DNA from: Arcobacter iocasae
Lineage (GTDB): Bacteria; Campylobacterota; Campylobacteria; Campylobacterales; Arcobacteraceae
Reading direction: 5' to 3'
Assembly: GCF_042214795.1 (NCBI RefSeq)
Contig: NZ_CP090177.1
Location: 744,001 to 808,000, forward strand
DNA length: 64,000 bases
Below are positions 17,434 through 31,082 of this stretch, piece by piece; positions within the stretch are counted from its first letter, which is position 1; every line of letters begins with the position of its first letter. Both the position numbers and the translations under genes were made by a program. A model generated the notes under the pieces. It was not told the origin of the DNA, made no database searches, and was given only the letters and a program-made list of their open reading frames with translations.

Positions 17434-18090
17434 ATGATATTTGCAAAAATCGATTATATAAATTTATTACCTTTTCATGTATATTTTAAAAAAAATATTA
17501 AACCAGCAAAATTAAAAGCAATTATTAATTCTAAAAAATCATATCCTGCTGATATTAATAAAAAATTTTTAAATAGAAAAGTTGATGCAGCTTTTATTTC
17601 CTCAATTAAATCTAAAGGACAAAAGTCACTAGATTTTGGGATAATAGGAAAAAAAGAAATTCTTTCTGTTTTGTCAATTCCAGGTGATTATAAAGAAGAC
17701 CATGAGTCAAATACTTCAAATTTATTAGCAAAAATTTTACAATGTGAAGGACAAGTTCTCATAGGAGACAAAGCTCTTAAGTATTATGTTAGTCATGATA
17801 AAGATAGCTTTGTAGACTTAGGTAAGCTTTGGACAAAAAAACATAACCTACCCTTTGTTTTCGCAAGGCTTTGTTATAACAAACATGGTGATTATTTAAG
17901 AAAAATAACTAAGAATTTCAATAAAAGAGCAGTAAAAATTCCTCAGTATATTCTAAAAGAGTATTCACAAAGATCAGGTATTTCAGTAAAAGATATACAA
18001 TTTTATCTTACAAAACTTGATTACAAAATAGAAAAAAAAGAGAAAAAAGGCTTGAGCCTTTTTTTCAAACTAGCAAAAGATATAAAATAA
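17434..18090 (+). CDS. mqnA: MqnA-like futalosine-pathway protein (chorismate dehydratase family)
   Basis: The N-terminus FAKIDYINLLPFHVYFKK matches the periplasmic-binding-like fold of MqnA/MqnD proteins, where MqnA dehydrates chorismate to 3-enolpyruvoylbenzoate in menaquinone synthesis. At 218 residues it is shorter than typical MqnA (about 270), missing part of the C-terminal lobe. Campylobacterota use the futalosine route, which fits. It lies 9 bp before uppP. Related MqnD or solute-binding roles cannot be excluded. Confidence 0.6.
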   Translation: MIFAKIDYINLLPFHVYFKKNIKPAKLKAIINSKKSYPADINKKFLNRKVDAAFISSIKSKGQKSLDFGIIGKKEILSVLSIPGDYKEDHESNTSNLLAKILQCEGQVLIGDKALKYYVSHDKDSFVDLGKLWTKKHNLPFVFARLCYNKHGDYLRKITKNFNKRAVKIPQYILKEYSQRSGISVKDIQFYLTKLDYKIEKKEKKGLSLFFKLAKDIK

Positions 18091-18099
18091 AGGTAAAAA

Positions 18100-18867
18100 A
18101 TGCAAATTATTGATTCAGTTATATTAGGAATAATAGAGGGATTTACAGAATTTTTACCTATATCTTCTACGGGACATTTAATTGTCGCAAGTGAGTTTTT
18201 AGGATTAAAACAAGATAGTATGAATAAAGCTTACGAAGTTATAATTCAATTTGCTGCAATCTTAGCAGTTATATTGAACTATCCTGATAAGTTTTCAATT
18301 AAAAAAATTGAACTATGGAAAAAACTAATTTTAGCCTTTATTCCAATTGGTGCAATAGGTTTTTTGTTTTCACACCAAGTAAAAGCTATGTTTTCAATAG
18401 AAATAGTCGCAACAATGTTTATCATTGGTGGAATTGTTTTTTTAATTGTAGAAAAATTTTATGATGAAAAAAAATCCCATATAACAGATGTGGAACAAGT
18501 AACTTACAAACAAGCTTTATACATAGGAATTGCACAAATATTTGCACTGATTCCTGGTACTTCAAGAGCTGGTTCTACAATTATTGGAGCTATGTTAGTT
18601 GGCCTAAATCGAAAAGCAAGTGCTGAGTTCTCTTTTCTATTAGCCTTTCCTGTTATGTGTGCAACTACGGGGTATGATATATTAAAACACTATAAAGATT
18701 TTACTGATGCAAATCTTATGATTTTAGCTATTGGTTTTGTAGTTGCTTTTATAGTTGCTTTTTTAACTATTAAATTATTTTTAAAATTTTTACAAAACTT
18801 TACTTTTGTAGCTTTTGGTATTTATAGAATTATATTTGGTGTAATTTTACTTCTAATTTTTACTTAA
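18100..18867 (+). CDS. uppP: Undecaprenyl-diphosphatase
   Basis: Membrane phosphatase recycling the lipid carrier for peptidoglycan. The 255 residues include the motifs GIIEGFTEFLPISSTGHLIVASEFLG and IPGTSRAGSTIIGAMLVGLNRKASAEFSFLLAFPVM, which hold the catalytic Glu/Arg set, with about eight membrane segments. Its 3' end overlaps murG on the opposite strand by 15 bp. Confidence 0.97.
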   Translation: MQIIDSVILGIIEGFTEFLPISSTGHLIVASEFLGLKQDSMNKAYEVIIQFAAILAVILNYPDKFSIKKIELWKKLILAFIPIGAIGFLFSHQVKAMFSIEIVATMFIIGGIVFLIVEKFYDEKKSHITDVEQVTYKQALYIGIAQIFALIPGTSRAGSTIIGAMLVGLNRKASAEFSFLLAFPVMCATTGYDILKHYKDFTDANLMILAIGFVVAFIVAFLTIKLFLKFLQNFTFVAFGIYRIIFGVILLLIFT

Positions 18868-19881
18868 TATAAAATCTATTATTTTTTTAATTGCATCATT
18901 TGAAATCAATGTTGATAGATTTTCAGATATAGATTTTATATCACTATTAATTGCTTCAAATAAAATATCTTTATTTAATTCTTTTTCCCTAACTAAAAAT
19001 GCAAGTTTTTTCTCTTTTAAAAACTTTGCATTTCCATATTGATGATCTTGTGCAGCAAAGGGAAAAGGAACAAAAAGTGTAGGTAAACCATTTGCAACTA
19101 GTTCCCATAATGTTGAAGCACCAGATCTACTTATTGCAAAATCTGCTTCTTTCATTTTTTCAATTAATTCATTTGTAAAATCAAAAACATCTACATCTAA
19201 ACCCAATTTCTCATATTCACTTTTAACTCTTAAAAAATCCCTATCTCCAGTTTGATGAATGATTTTAATTCCCATATCATCTAAATCTTTTGCTACACTT
19301 ATTGCAAAACTATTAAGTGCAACAGCACCTTGTGAACCACCTAAAAAAATCACTTTTTTTACTTCAGTTCTTATTCTTGAATTCAAAAAGAACTCAGAAC
19401 TTACTGGATAATCTTTTATTTTAGACTCTTCTAAATATGAAGAAAAAACTTCAACTGCAAATTTTGAGGTAAGTTTATTTAATCTACCCATATAAGAGTT
19501 TTGTTCATGTATATATAATTTGCAAGAAGGAATTACTATTGAAGCAAAAGTTGCAGGAGCAGCGGAAAAACCCCCTACACTAATCACACTCTTAACATCA
19601 TTCTTTATAAAATAAACACAACACTTAAGTGTTTGAAAAAAGATTTGACCAAGGGCTTTTATTTTTCCAAATAATCCTTTATTAACTACACCTTTAGTAT
19701 TTAAGAAATATGCCTTCTCTAAGTTCTTATAATCTTCAAACCATCTTTTATCTTGCCCATTTAAAGAGCCAATGAAAATGGGTTTACTATTTCTATTAAC
19801 AGCCAATTCATCAATAAATGCTTTTGCAACTTTTAAATGACCACCAGTACCACCACCAGTGATTACAATTTTTCCACTCAT
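18853..19881 (-). CDS. murG: UDP-GlcNAc:lipid I N-acetylglucosaminyltransferase
   Basis: Makes lipid II at the inner face of the membrane. The 342-residue GT28 protein has the N-terminal GGGTGGHLKVAKAF loop, HEQNSYMGRLNKL, FLGGSQGA and the donor-binding motif AISRSGASTLWELVANGLPTLFVPFPFAAQDHQ. It overlaps the ftsW stop by 1 bp, giving an ftsW-murG pair, and its 3' end overlaps uppP. Confidence 0.96.
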   Translation of the reverse strand: MSGKIVITGGGTGGHLKVAKAFIDELAVNRNSKPIFIGSLNGQDKRWFEDYKNLEKAYFLNTKGVVNKGLFGKIKALGQIFFQTLKCCVYFIKNDVKSVISVGGFSAAPATFASIVIPSCKLYIHEQNSYMGRLNKLTSKFAVEVFSSYLEESKIKDYPVSSEFFLNSRIRTEVKKVIFLGGSQGAVALNSFAISVAKDLDDMGIKIIHQTGDRDFLRVKSEYEKLGLDVDVFDFTNELIEKMKEADFAISRSGASTLWELVANGLPTLFVPFPFAAQDHQYGNAKFLKEKKLAFLVREKELNKDILFEAINSDIKSISENLSTLISNDAIKKIIDFILSKN

Positions 19882-21098
19882 TATTTTCTCTCTTCTTTTG
19901 CTAATTTACTTATTGACAAAATTAAACCTATGGATATACCAAGACTAAGCATAGACGAACCACCATAACTTAAGAAAGGTACAGCAATACCTTTAATAGG
20001 AATCATTCCTGATATTCCATAAGAATTAATTAAAAAGGCAATAATAATCATCAATCCTAATCCCAAGGTAAATAGGTGATAAATAGGATTTTCTACTCTT
20101 TTACTTATTCTAAATATTCTCCAAACAATTACATACATAATAGCACTTACAATAAACAGACCTAGAAAGCCTGCTTCTTCAGTGATACCAGCTAAGATAA
20201 AGTCAGTATGAACTTCTGATAAAAATCCTAATTTTAAATTACCTTGTCCCAAACCTGTACCAAAAAATCCACCATTATGAATAGCATTTAAAGAGTGAGA
20301 CACTTGATAAGGTTCTGGTAATTCATCTATTCTAAGATGTTCATCAGCCCATTTTGGAAGTATTGACAATATCTTATCTTGATTTAGTGCCCACCAAGAG
20401 TAAATTCTTTGTACCCTATGAGGAGCTGCTAGAATCAGAGATATAAATCCTATAACAATTAAAAAACCTAAAGCCAAAAATATTTTAAAACTTCTATTTG
20501 CAAAAATTAATAAAATAACTAAAATTAGCCCTAATAAAACAACTTGCCCTAAATCTTTTTGCAAGAAAGCTACTAAAAATACTACAAGTAAAAAAGCCAC
20601 AAAATATGGCAATAATAATATTGTTTCTTCTTTTAAACCCATTTTTTTAGGCTTATCCATAACTCTTCTGTGAAATGACCAAGCAAGAAAATAGATAAAT
20701 CCTATTTTGAAAAACTCTACAGGAGATAAAGAAAGACCAGGAAGTCTAATCCATCTATTTGCTCCTCCGGAACTTGTTACCATAGAAGCTGGTAAAAATG
20801 GCATAGCAATCATTAAAATTAGAAAAAGTATAAATAAAAACATTCCCACTTTTCCAATAATAAAATCAGGGTTAAAAAATGAGATTCCCCACATCAAGAA
20901 TATTGATAAGACTCCCACTAGTAGCTGTCTTTCAAAGAAATGATATTGAGAATATTCATAAAATACAACAGTATAAACACTTAATGAATATGAAAAAATT
21001 ATACTCACAATTACTAATAATGATGCCAATATAAACAGCAAATAGTCTGGTTCTGAAAAGTTCTGATTTGATTTAAACATTTTTTGGATAAAATTCAT
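19881..21098 (-). CDS. ftsW: SEDS-family peptidoglycan polymerase FtsW
   Basis: Integral membrane glycosyltransferase of the divisome, 405 residues with about ten membrane segments. SEDS signatures seen are GGANRWIRLPGLSLSPVEFFKIGFIYFLAW, LQKDLGQVVLL, IHNGGFFGTGLGQGN and the C-terminal PIKGIAVPFLSYGGSSMLSLGISIG. RodA is the close alternative; FtsW is preferred because it sits beside murG and a divergent FtsI gene. Confidence 0.88.
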   Translation of the reverse strand: MNFIQKMFKSNQNFSEPDYLLFILASLLVIVSIIFSYSLSVYTVVFYEYSQYHFFERQLLVGVLSIFLMWGISFFNPDFIIGKVGMFLFILFLILMIAMPFLPASMVTSSGGANRWIRLPGLSLSPVEFFKIGFIYFLAWSFHRRVMDKPKKMGLKEETILLLPYFVAFLLVVFLVAFLQKDLGQVVLLGLILVILLIFANRSFKIFLALGFLIVIGFISLILAAPHRVQRIYSWWALNQDKILSILPKWADEHLRIDELPEPYQVSHSLNAIHNGGFFGTGLGQGNLKLGFLSEVHTDFILAGITEEAGFLGLFIVSAIMYVIVWRIFRISKRVENPIYHLFTLGLGLMIIIAFLINSYGISGMIPIKGIAVPFLSYGGSSMLSLGISIGLILSISKLAKEERK

Positions 21099-21126
21099 TT
21101 CACATTATAATCTAATATGGATAAAG

Positions 21127-22986
21127 ATGTCTTCAAAAAACATAAACAAAATTACTAGAATTAAAAAAATTTTTATAATACTTATTTTTATTTTCTTAAG
21201 CTTAATACTTTTACTGTCAAATGTCTTCGTTACAATCACGGATAAAAGAAGGCTGCCCAATTTAGAAAGCAGTAAAACAGAACTTGCAATAAGAGGAAAT
21301 ATATTAAGTGAAGATAATTTTAAAATTGCTTCTTCTTTAAAATTATACAAAGCAACTATAGATACTAGATTTTTAGATATGAAAAAAATTGATTTATTTG
21401 TTAAACTTTTCTCTATTTATAGTGATATACCTGAAGCTAAAATATATGAAAAGATAAATGATTCACTTAAAAATCCTGGTTCAATTGTCCTTTCATATAA
21501 TATTGATTCAAAAACTGCAAAAAACTTAAAAGAGTTAGGCTTTAAGCTAAGACATTTAAATGTTTTCAAATCCATAGAAGTCAACGATAACAAAATATTA
21601 AGAGGACTAAATATAAATGAAAGTGGAGAGAAAAGATTATACTCATATGAAGATACTTTAACTCCTGTTGTTGGATATATAAGAAAATATGAAAGTGATA
21701 ATGGAAAAACAAAAGTTAATGGAATAAAAGGTTTAGAAAAAAGTTATAACAATATTTTAAATAACACAAAAGATGGTAAATTAGAAGGTACAAGAGATGT
21801 ACTTTCATATATCTCTTTTAATAAAAATTCAATTGTACAAAATAGAGTTGATGGTGCAGATTTAATTTTAAACATACCCCTTAGGCTTCAAAAAAATCTA
21901 GAACTTATGCTTGATAAATTCAAGACAAAATTAAGTGCAGATGAAATTATTGTCTCAGTAATGGAAAGTGACACAGGAAAAATTAAAGCCTTAGCCTCAT
22001 CAAATAGATTTAATCCAGGACTAATTAGACAAACTGATATCCCATACTTAGATGTAAGCGCTATAGAATTTTTATTTGAACCAGGTTCAATCATAAAACC
22101 TGTTTCTATTTCCCTTGTTATGGATAAAAATAGAATCAAAAAAGATGAACTATTTAATGCATATAATAACGGTAAATTAAACTCAAAAGGGGAATATCCA
22201 AGGGGAAAATATAAGCTTGGCAGATTTACAATTGGAGATGACCATGAATTTACAAAACATTATTTAACAGTTGATGATATATTTATTTATTCTAGTAATA
22301 TAGGAACTTTACAATTAGCTCAAAGATTAAGTGGTAAAGAGATGTATGAAGGGCTTAAAAGCTTTGGAATAACAGAAAAAACACAAATAGACTTGCCTTA
22401 TGAAAAAGTTGGAGTAATGCCAACAATAAGACAATTTTCAGCAGGAGAAGACAAAGGTGAAGACAATGTCTTTAAAGCAACCATTTCATATGGGCAAGGT
22501 ATGACAGCTACTTTTATGCAAATGCTTAAAGCCTATTCTGCATTCAACAATAATGGAATAATTGTAACACCAAAGATTGTTCAAAGTTTATCAGTAAATG
22601 ACAAGAAAGTAAGTTTAGCTGATAATACACAAAAAAGAGTTATCTCTAAAAAAACAGCTAATGAAATAAAAAGATTACTTGTAAAAACAATAACAAAAGG
22701 TACGGGAGTTAATGCTCAAGTTGAAGGTATTGAAGTTGGAGGGAAAACAGGAACTGCCCAAATTGCAAGACATGGTAAATATCAGGATATATATATTTCA
22801 TCTTTTTTTGGTTTTGCAAATGACAAAAATAAAAAGTACACAATAGGAGTAACTGTAATAAATCCTATATCTACAGGAAAATATTGGTACTACCATTATG
22901 CCTCATGGTCAGCTGTTCCTGTTTTCAAAGAAGTAGTTAATAATCTTGTTAAACTTAATTATTTAACTAAGAGTGCAGATAACTAA
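21127..22986 (+). CDS. ftsI: Division penicillin-binding protein FtsI (class B)
   Basis: Septal transpeptidase partner of FtsW. The 619 residues have one N-terminal membrane segment (about 13-37), a pedestal domain, and a transpeptidase domain with SxxK (EPGSIIKPVSISLV), SxN (YSSNIGTLQLA) and KTGTAQIA. The start is only 28 bp from the divergent ftsW start, so their promoters must overlap. Confidence 0.92.
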   Translation: MSSKNINKITRIKKIFIILIFIFLSLILLLSNVFVTITDKRRLPNLESSKTELAIRGNILSEDNFKIASSLKLYKATIDTRFLDMKKIDLFVKLFSIYSDIPEAKIYEKINDSLKNPGSIVLSYNIDSKTAKNLKELGFKLRHLNVFKSIEVNDNKILRGLNINESGEKRLYSYEDTLTPVVGYIRKYESDNGKTKVNGIKGLEKSYNNILNNTKDGKLEGTRDVLSYISFNKNSIVQNRVDGADLILNIPLRLQKNLELMLDKFKTKLSADEIIVSVMESDTGKIKALASSNRFNPGLIRQTDIPYLDVSAIEFLFEPGSIIKPVSISLVMDKNRIKKDELFNAYNNGKLNSKGEYPRGKYKLGRFTIGDDHEFTKHYLTVDDIFIYSSNIGTLQLAQRLSGKEMYEGLKSFGITEKTQIDLPYEKVGVMPTIRQFSAGEDKGEDNVFKATISYGQGMTATFMQMLKAYSAFNNNGIIVTPKIVQSLSVNDKKVSLADNTQKRVISKKTANEIKRLLVKTITKGTGVNAQVEGIEVGGKTGTAQIARHGKYQDIYISSFFGFANDKNKKYTIGVTVINPISTGKYWYYHYASWSAVPVFKEVVNNLVKLNYLTKSADN

Positions 22987-23046
22987 TTTATTTAATCTCT
23001 TTAATACAGAAAATTGATATAATTCCATAAATTTTAAAGGATAAAA

Positions 23047-23562
23047 ATGTTTGGATCAAAAAAAGATTTAAAAAAATACGATTTACCAAAAGAAGAGTTA
23101 GAAAAATTCCAATATGCAAAATTTATAACAGATAAAGGTGTAATTTGGACTAAATTATTTCCAGAGTCAACTCCAATAGCTGTATCAAACTTTGCAACAC
23201 TTGCAAATGATGGATTTTATAATGGGTTAATTTTTCACAGAGTAATTCCAGGGTTCATGGCACAAGGTGGATGCCCAGATGGTTCTGGAATGGGAGGACC
23301 TGGTTGGTCTATTCCTTGTGAGACAGATGCACCTAATCAAGTTCACAAAAAAGGTACATTATCAATGGCACATGCAGGACGAGATACTGGTGGAAGCCAA
23401 TTCTTTATTTGTTTTGTTCCTTGCCCACATTTAGATGGTGGACATACTGTTTTTGGAGGAATTGAAGAAAATGATTCTGAAAGTTTTAAAACACTAGATT
23501 CTATTGAACAAAAAGACAAAATAATATCAATAGAAATTTTGCCATCAAAAGATGCTAACTAA
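23047..23562 (+). CDS. Cyclophilin-type peptidyl-prolyl isomerase
   Basis: Protein-folding isomerase of 171 residues without a signal peptide, so cytoplasmic. Motifs are FHRVIPGFMAQGGCPDGSGMGGPGW, GTLSMAHAGRDTGGSQFFICFVPCPHLDGGHTVFGG, which include the catalytic Arg and Phe positions. Start chosen at MFGSKKDLKK with an AAGGAT-type ribosome site. Its end overlaps the next gene by 11 bp. Confidence 0.95.
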   Translation: MFGSKKDLKKYDLPKEELEKFQYAKFITDKGVIWTKLFPESTPIAVSNFATLANDGFYNGLIFHRVIPGFMAQGGCPDGSGMGGPGWSIPCETDAPNQVHKKGTLSMAHAGRDTGGSQFFICFVPCPHLDGGHTVFGGIEENDSESFKTLDSIEQKDKIISIEILPSKDAN

Positions 23563-24013
23563 TATAATATTATTTATTCATATAATTTCAGCTACCGCCT
23601 GGGTTGGTGGTGGCTTGTTACTTTTTGGTATGGGTATTTATTTTAAAGACAAAAACACACAAAATGTAATTTACTCTCATATTGGGCCATTTTACGGCTA
23701 TTTCCAATTAATTTGGCTTACTCTATTACTTATCACAGGCTTGCTCTTACTTAATCATCACAATCTATATTCAATAATATTAAACGAAGAGTTTAAAAAT
23801 AGTCAATTTGGAATATTATTATATAGAAAACTACTAATTGTATTTTTAATAGTTATTGCAACAGCAATTCACATGTATATATCTCTAAAAGCCCATGGAA
23901 GAGAAAGAACAAAGAAAGAAAAAATGATATCTAGAACCTCTTCTATGTTTATCTTTTTCTTTAACTTCTCAATTATTTGGTATGCCATAAACATATCTCG
24001 ATATTTTACTTAA
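23552..24013 (+). CDS. CopD-like small four-helix membrane protein
   Basis: 153 residues with four hydrophobic segments (about 3-25, 46-66, 84-106, 125-146). Conserved-looking features are His10 and AWVGGG at the first helix, a HH pair after helix two, and a His in AIHMYISLKAHG; this layout resembles the CopD/DUF2269 group, often linked to haem or copper. Function unknown. It overlaps the cyclophilin gene and precedes the Rof-like gene, so it may be in the same transcript. Confidence 0.55.
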   Translation: MLTNIILFIHIISATAWVGGGLLLFGMGIYFKDKNTQNVIYSHIGPFYGYFQLIWLTLLLITGLLLLNHHNLYSIILNEEFKNSQFGILLYRKLLIVFLIVIATAIHMYISLKAHGRERTKKEKMISRTSSMFIFFFNFSIIWYAINISRYFT

Positions 24014-24024
24014 GGATACTAACT

Positions 24025-24255
24025 ATGTACAATCCAATTTCATGCGAGTTCTTCGATCAACTTGATATTGCTATTAAAAGAAAAATACCCTCTACAATTA
24101 TTTATTTTAATAATGAAGAGATATTAACAACAAAAGGCTTAGTTAATACACTAATTGTTATTGAAGGAAAAGAGTATTTAGTACTAGATAATAAACAAAA
24201 AATTAGACTTGATTTAATTATCTATTTTAATGGAAAAAAATATATAGAAATTTAA
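24025..24255 (+). CDS. rof: Rof-like Rho-binding antiterminator
   Basis: 76 residues starting MYNPISCEFFDQLDIAIKRK. The start at 24025 is preferred because TAAGGA lies just upstream; a longer frame from 23977 overlaps the previous gene. The pattern YxPIxCxxxDxLDxA, then GLV, EYLVLDNKQKIRLDLIIYF matches the small beta-barrel of E. coli Rof (YaeO), which binds Rho and blocks termination. It is convergent with the rrn operon. Assignment rests on motif likeness only. Confidence 0.6.
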   Translation: MYNPISCEFFDQLDIAIKRKIPSTIIYFNNEEILTTKGLVNTLIVIEGKEYLVLDNKQKIRLDLIIYFNGKKYIEI

Positions 24256-24405
24256 CTATAATCTAAATAAAACCTAAAACATAGGAATAAATCTTAATAA
24301 ATTCTACTGCAATAAATAAATAACAGTAAAAAAAGTGCTAAAAAAAAGCTCAGTGCTAAAAAGACTGAAAGTCTAAATAGAACTAAGCTTAAAAAAGACT
24401 CAAGA
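24256..24405. other. Gap between rof-like gene and 5S rRNA
   Basis: AT-rich 150 bp downstream of the rrn operon. It contains two copies of AAGTGCTAAAAA-type sequence and the probable rrn terminator at 24357-24374. No gene seen. Confidence 0.5.
24357..24374 (-). terminator. Probable rrn operon terminator
   Basis: On the minus strand AGACT-TTC-AGTCT forms a 5-bp stem with a 3-nt loop followed by five U residues, 32 bp after the 5S gene. The stem is short, so strength is uncertain. Confidence 0.5.
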
Positions 24406-24520
24406 GTTGGCGACGACTTACGTTTCCACAAGGGGACCCTGCAGTATTATCAGCGATGAAGTGCTTGACTTCCGGGTTCGGAATGGAGCCGGGTATTTCC
24501 ACTTCTCTATAATCACCAAC
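24406..24520 (-). rRNA. rrf: 5S ribosomal RNA
   Basis: About 115 nt. The ends TTGGTGATT and GTCGTCGCCAA pair to close the molecule, and the conserved CCGAACCCGGAAGTCAAG loop is present. Ends are approximate. Confidence 0.93.
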
Positions 24521-24622
24521 AAAGTTGAGTAGTAAAAGCAATAAATGCTCTTAATACTCAACTCAATCTTGAGTATATTAATGTTAAAGTCTTTTACACA
24601 CATACTCATTAAGTATGTACTT

Positions 24623-27628
<3,006 letters not shown>

Positions 27629-27842
27629 AAATACAATATTTAATAAAACAGTAATTGTGTGTTTAAATTGTTTTCTATTTTGTATTAAAATAAATCTCTT
27701 TATTCTAATTCGAAAAAATTTTAAAGACTTTAACATTAAATTTTTAAATAACATTTAGGATAAATCCTAATATTAATACTTCTCTTAAGTACTAATATTA
27801 AAATTTACTAATTTGCGTTCTACTTTGGTTTTGGTGTAATGT

Positions 27843-27918
27843 TGGTGGAGAATAGCGGGATCGAACCGCTGACCTCCTGCGTGCAAGGCAGGCGCTCTCC
27901 CAGCTGAGCTAATTCCCC
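27843..27918 (-). tRNA. tRNA-Ala (TGC anticodon)
   Basis: Minus-strand cloverleaf in the 16S-23S spacer, acceptor stem GGGGAAT, anticodon loop CTTGCAC, T-loop TTCGATC, encoded CCA at 27843-27845. Confidence 0.97.
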
Positions 27919-27937
27919 AACAAAGATTATTCAATCA

Positions 27938-28014
27938 TGGTGGGCCTACCAGGACTTGAACCTGGGACCTCACGATTATCAGTCGAGCGCTCTAGCCAGC
28001 TGAGCTATAGGCCC
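27938..28014 (-). tRNA. tRNA-Ile (GAT anticodon)
   Basis: Minus-strand cloverleaf, acceptor stem GGGCCTA pairing with TAGGCCC, anticodon loop CTGATAA, encoded CCA at 27938-27940. Order 16S-Ile-Ala-23S is standard. Confidence 0.97.
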
Positions 28015-28046
28015 ATTCTTCACCTATTATTTTCAATAACCTTTAC

Positions 28047-29788
<1,742 letters not shown>

Positions 29789-29819
29789 ATAAAAGTTACT
29801 TACTTCTTAAAACCGTAGT

Positions 29820-29832
29820 TTGTTAAAGAACA
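29820..29832 (-). promoter_or_regulatory. rrn leader boxA antitermination site
   Basis: TGTTCTTTAACAA on the minus strand differs by one base from the E. coli rrn boxA (TGCTCTTTAACAA), the NusB/NusE loading site. It lies between the promoter and 16S. Confidence 0.8.
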
Positions 29833-29871
29833 TCAACCCTTTGCGACGTTTGTCACTCAAATTGGACGGGA

Positions 29872-29900
29872 ATTATAATAGGTTTTTTTGTCTTTGTCAA
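29872..29900 (-). promoter_or_regulatory. rrn operon sigma-70 promoter
   Basis: Perfect -35 TTGACA (29895-29900) and perfect -10 TATAAT (29872-29877) on the minus strand with a 17-bp spacer. A GC-rich stretch follows the -10, as in stringently controlled promoters. Confidence 0.9.
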
Positions 29901-29937
29901 GCGCTTTTCTTTAATCTTGGCTTAAATTTTGAAATTC

Positions 29938-30321
29938 TTAGAATTTTTCTATATAACCTGTATTTGCATATACTCTAATGCCCGATATATCACCCTTCTT
30001 AGATATAAAACTTATTACACAATCTTCTTTTAGTAAATATGCAAAATTATCATTTTCATCTGTACTTAGCCTTGAATAGACTTTTCCATCACTTCCAAAT
30101 GATAATTGTCCTATTGAGGAAGTACTATTACAAGACATAGTTATATTTTTTATTCCAAACTTTTTAGTTAATAAGACATATTCACTATTAGAATTATTTT
30201 CTTCACAGCTATTCGATGAATAAATATATTTTTTAGTTAATGGATCTTTTAAACTCTCACTTGCATTTGCATGACCTGTCATATTTGTATCACTATATAT
30301 AGAATTATTGAGTTTATTTCA
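29938..30321 (-). pseudogene. C-terminal half of a pseudopilin gene split by the island
   Basis: The frame opens right after a stop at 30319-30321 and encodes about 127 residues, including TGHANASESLKDPLTKKYIYSS, SCNSTSSIGQLSFGSDGKVYSRLS and a typical pseudopilin end ISGIRVYANTGYIEKF. It lacks the hydrophobic N-terminal helix that every type IV pilin-like protein needs. The missing half, ending RWTLKFLNCSENIGGIYY, is at 61212-61499 on the same strand. Joining the two around GGIYY-SIYSDTN restores a product of about 210 residues. The internal ATG at 30282 is unlikely to be used. Confidence 0.8.
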
Positions 30322-30338
30322 AAAATATTTAGAGTAAT
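30320..30338 (+). repeat. Left terminal inverted-repeat candidate of the island
   Basis: CAAAAATATTTAGAGTAAT reading into the island; the right end reads CAAAAAT, five bases, AGAGTAAT. The shared blocks are 7 and 8 bp with a 4- or 5-bp middle. AT-rich DNA makes chance matches possible. Confidence 0.45.
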
Positions 30339-31024
30339 TAGCTCTGTATACTACTACTTCGTACTTTACTATAAATCTGTTTAATACGTAAAGGGTAATT
30401 AGTATTATAAGAATTAAAGTAATTATACTTATAATTAGCAAACATAAACTTTATATAAAAAGTGTAATTATTTAAGTTTTAAATATATGATTTGAAAGGT
30501 CTCTTTATTTGTTCAATAATCCCTTAAGGTTTGTGGAACTTTACAGTTTTAACTTTTTGAACACTTTGTGGAACACGAAAACTACTATAAATGCTTTATG
30601 TTCCTTAAGTAAGTATTTCTGGAACAGAAGATTTTAATACATTTTATATGAAATGTAACTCATCATTATTTTTAAAAAATTAATTGCCCGTGCTATAACG
30701 GGTAATTAGAATTCTAAATTTTTTTTACAATTTGTTATAAAGTATTATACTAACTTTTGTTAAAAACACAGATATATACAAGATATTGTTTTTAAGCAGT
30801 TATAGATAGCTTAAAATTGTAATAAAGCATATATTGGTATAAGTTTAAAATATTGACTTATTAAAAATATGGGGTGCTTAAAATAGTGTTCAAACTATCG
30901 TATAATGGGAGTAAACAAAGGTTTATTTACAAATGGCTGTAAAAAAGCTCTAAAATAAGAATAGATTGGGTTGTTAAAAATATAACAGCAAGTATATATC
31001 TTATTAAAACTTTTATAAATTTTT
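30339..31024. other. Non-coding left end of the island
   Basis: No convincing gene in about 690 bp. It holds several copies of GTAATTA (30334, 30395, 30419, 30464 and 30699 regions), three copies of TTTSTGGAAC at 30530, 30565 and 30616 with an inverted GTTCC near 30600, and a hairpin at 30683-30702 (TTGCCCGT with ACGGGTAA) followed by a palindrome TTAGAATTCTAA and a T run. These could be recombinase arm sites and a terminator insulating the cargo. Confidence 0.45.
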
Positions 31025-31057
31025 CTACCTATTCACTCCTCATTAAAAAAGTATAAT
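31025..31057 (+). promoter_or_regulatory. Island promoter P1 (multicopper oxidase operon)
   Basis: Tandem half-sites CTACCTATTCA (31025-31035) and CTCCTCATTAA (31036-31046), 5 bp, then -10 TATAAT (31052-31057). Same layout as nine other island promoters; probable response-regulator site. Confidence 0.7.
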
Positions 31058-31082
31058 TTTCCAAATCAAAAAAGGAATTCTT

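Noticed and set aside
29938..30282. Intact 114-residue hypothetical protein
   Set aside because: It lacks the pilin helix, has no ribosome site at the internal ATG, and matches the missing end of the fragment at 61212-61499.
30200..30400. Island inserted at the rrn operon or at a tRNA gene
   Set aside because: The nearest tRNA is over 2 kb away and the rrn promoter is intact; the split pseudopilin gives the insertion point instead.
30339..31024. CRISPR-like array at the left island end
   Set aside because: Repeats are 7-10 bp, irregularly spaced and not separated by uniform spacers; no cas genes are present in the window.
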